Shown here piece by piece: positions 63,911 through 64,000 of a stretch of 64,000 bases of DNA (positions within the stretch are counted from its first letter, which is position 1; each line of letters starts with the position of its first letter). The stretch is taken from the NCBI GenBank assembly GCA_003202005.1, contig QJJF01000004.1, forward strand, positions 62,001 to 126,000, read 5' to 3'. The notes beneath the pieces are model-generated. The model was not told the origin of the DNA. It was given only the letters and a program-made list of their open reading frames with translations, and made no database searches. Position numbers and translations under genes: made by a program. This DNA comes from Williamsia faeni. Its GTDB lineage: Bacteria; Actinomycetota; Actinomycetes; Mycobacteriales; Mycobacteriaceae.

Positions 63911-63945
63911 GCGCATCCATCAAAAGAAGTAGTCGCGCATCCATC
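63911..63945. repeat. Direct repeat upstream of the two-component operon
   Basis: GCGCATCCATC occurs at 63911-63921 and 63935-63945, 24 bp apart (two to two-and-a-half helix turns), 12-46 bp upstream of the kinase start. It might be a binding site of the encoded NarL-type regulator. Confidence 0.35.
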
Positions 63946-64000
63946 GTTCGACCTGCACGGACCGGCGCTTCCGTGCGATGGCGGCATCGCCCACCACCGC

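Overview
The window is high-GC actinobacterial DNA with dense gene packing, many ATGA/GTGA start-stop overlaps and frequent GTG starts. Gene content and order point to the Mycobacteriales (Gordonia/Rhodococcus/Mycobacterium relatives). A Gordonia-like genome is my best guess, but the genus is inference only. Two known chromosomal neighbourhoods lie side by side: a purine-biosynthesis neighbourhood (about 1-15 kb) laid out like the M. tuberculosis purD-purB-purC-ptrB-purSQ-pepC region, and a large cholesterol/steroid catabolism region (about 23.7-61.8 kb) under KstR.

Region 1 (1-15 kb): the 3' end of purD, a lipoprotein esterase, an aminotransferase, a TetR regulator, purB, an arsR-SRPBCC-PPOX operon behind a strong inverted-repeat operator, a selenoprotein-W-like protein, purC-ptrB, an MFS exporter, a deacetylase-like protein, purS-purQ and an M18 aminopeptidase. 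Region 2 (15-20.6 kb): an ECF sigma factor with a three-domain VOC partner, a membrane-anchored beta-propeller-like protein, an AraC regulator, and an NmrA/DUF1772 pair. Region 3: clpC with a candidate ClgR site.

Region 4 (23.7-54.9 kb) is the steroid region. kstR and fadE34 are divergent. fadE28-fadE29-chsH2-chsH1-ltp2-fadD form the side-chain operon (removal of the last propionyl unit). An unrelated padR/DUF1048/DrrAB-type ABC operon, an HNH endonuclease gene with a LexA-like box, and a DHA2 exporter with its own KstR box follow. Next come the Rv3538-like hydratase and kstD, divergent from hsaE-hsaG-hsaF; two paralogous membrane proteins; kshA with a small Cys/His protein; and, divergent from kshA, hsaA-hsaC-hsaB followed by DUF1214, SDR and sulfotransferase genes (Rv3531c-Rv3530c-Rv3529c-like). 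I read seven KstR-type boxes. The usual hsaD is missing between hsaA and hsaC.

Region 5 (55-64 kb): an MFS-TetR pair, a tandemly duplicated repeat-rich spacer, an echA13/fadE17/fadE18-like operon carrying one catalytic and two apparently non-catalytic acyl-CoA dehydrogenase subunits, a tiny Cys-rich protein, and a NarL-type two-component system.

The most unusual non-coding signals are: (i) two long hairpins between convergent genes, with different stems but 21-nt loops sharing CACCTGGG and TGCT; (ii) a GAGCGTGCC/GGCACGCTC repeat family clustered at two loci 52 kb apart; (iii) a tandem duplication that copied the 3' ends of two convergent genes; and (iv) several starts with a -10 hexamer 6-7 nt upstream, suggesting leaderless mRNAs. 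No tRNA, rRNA, CRISPR array, insertion sequence or prophage was seen.
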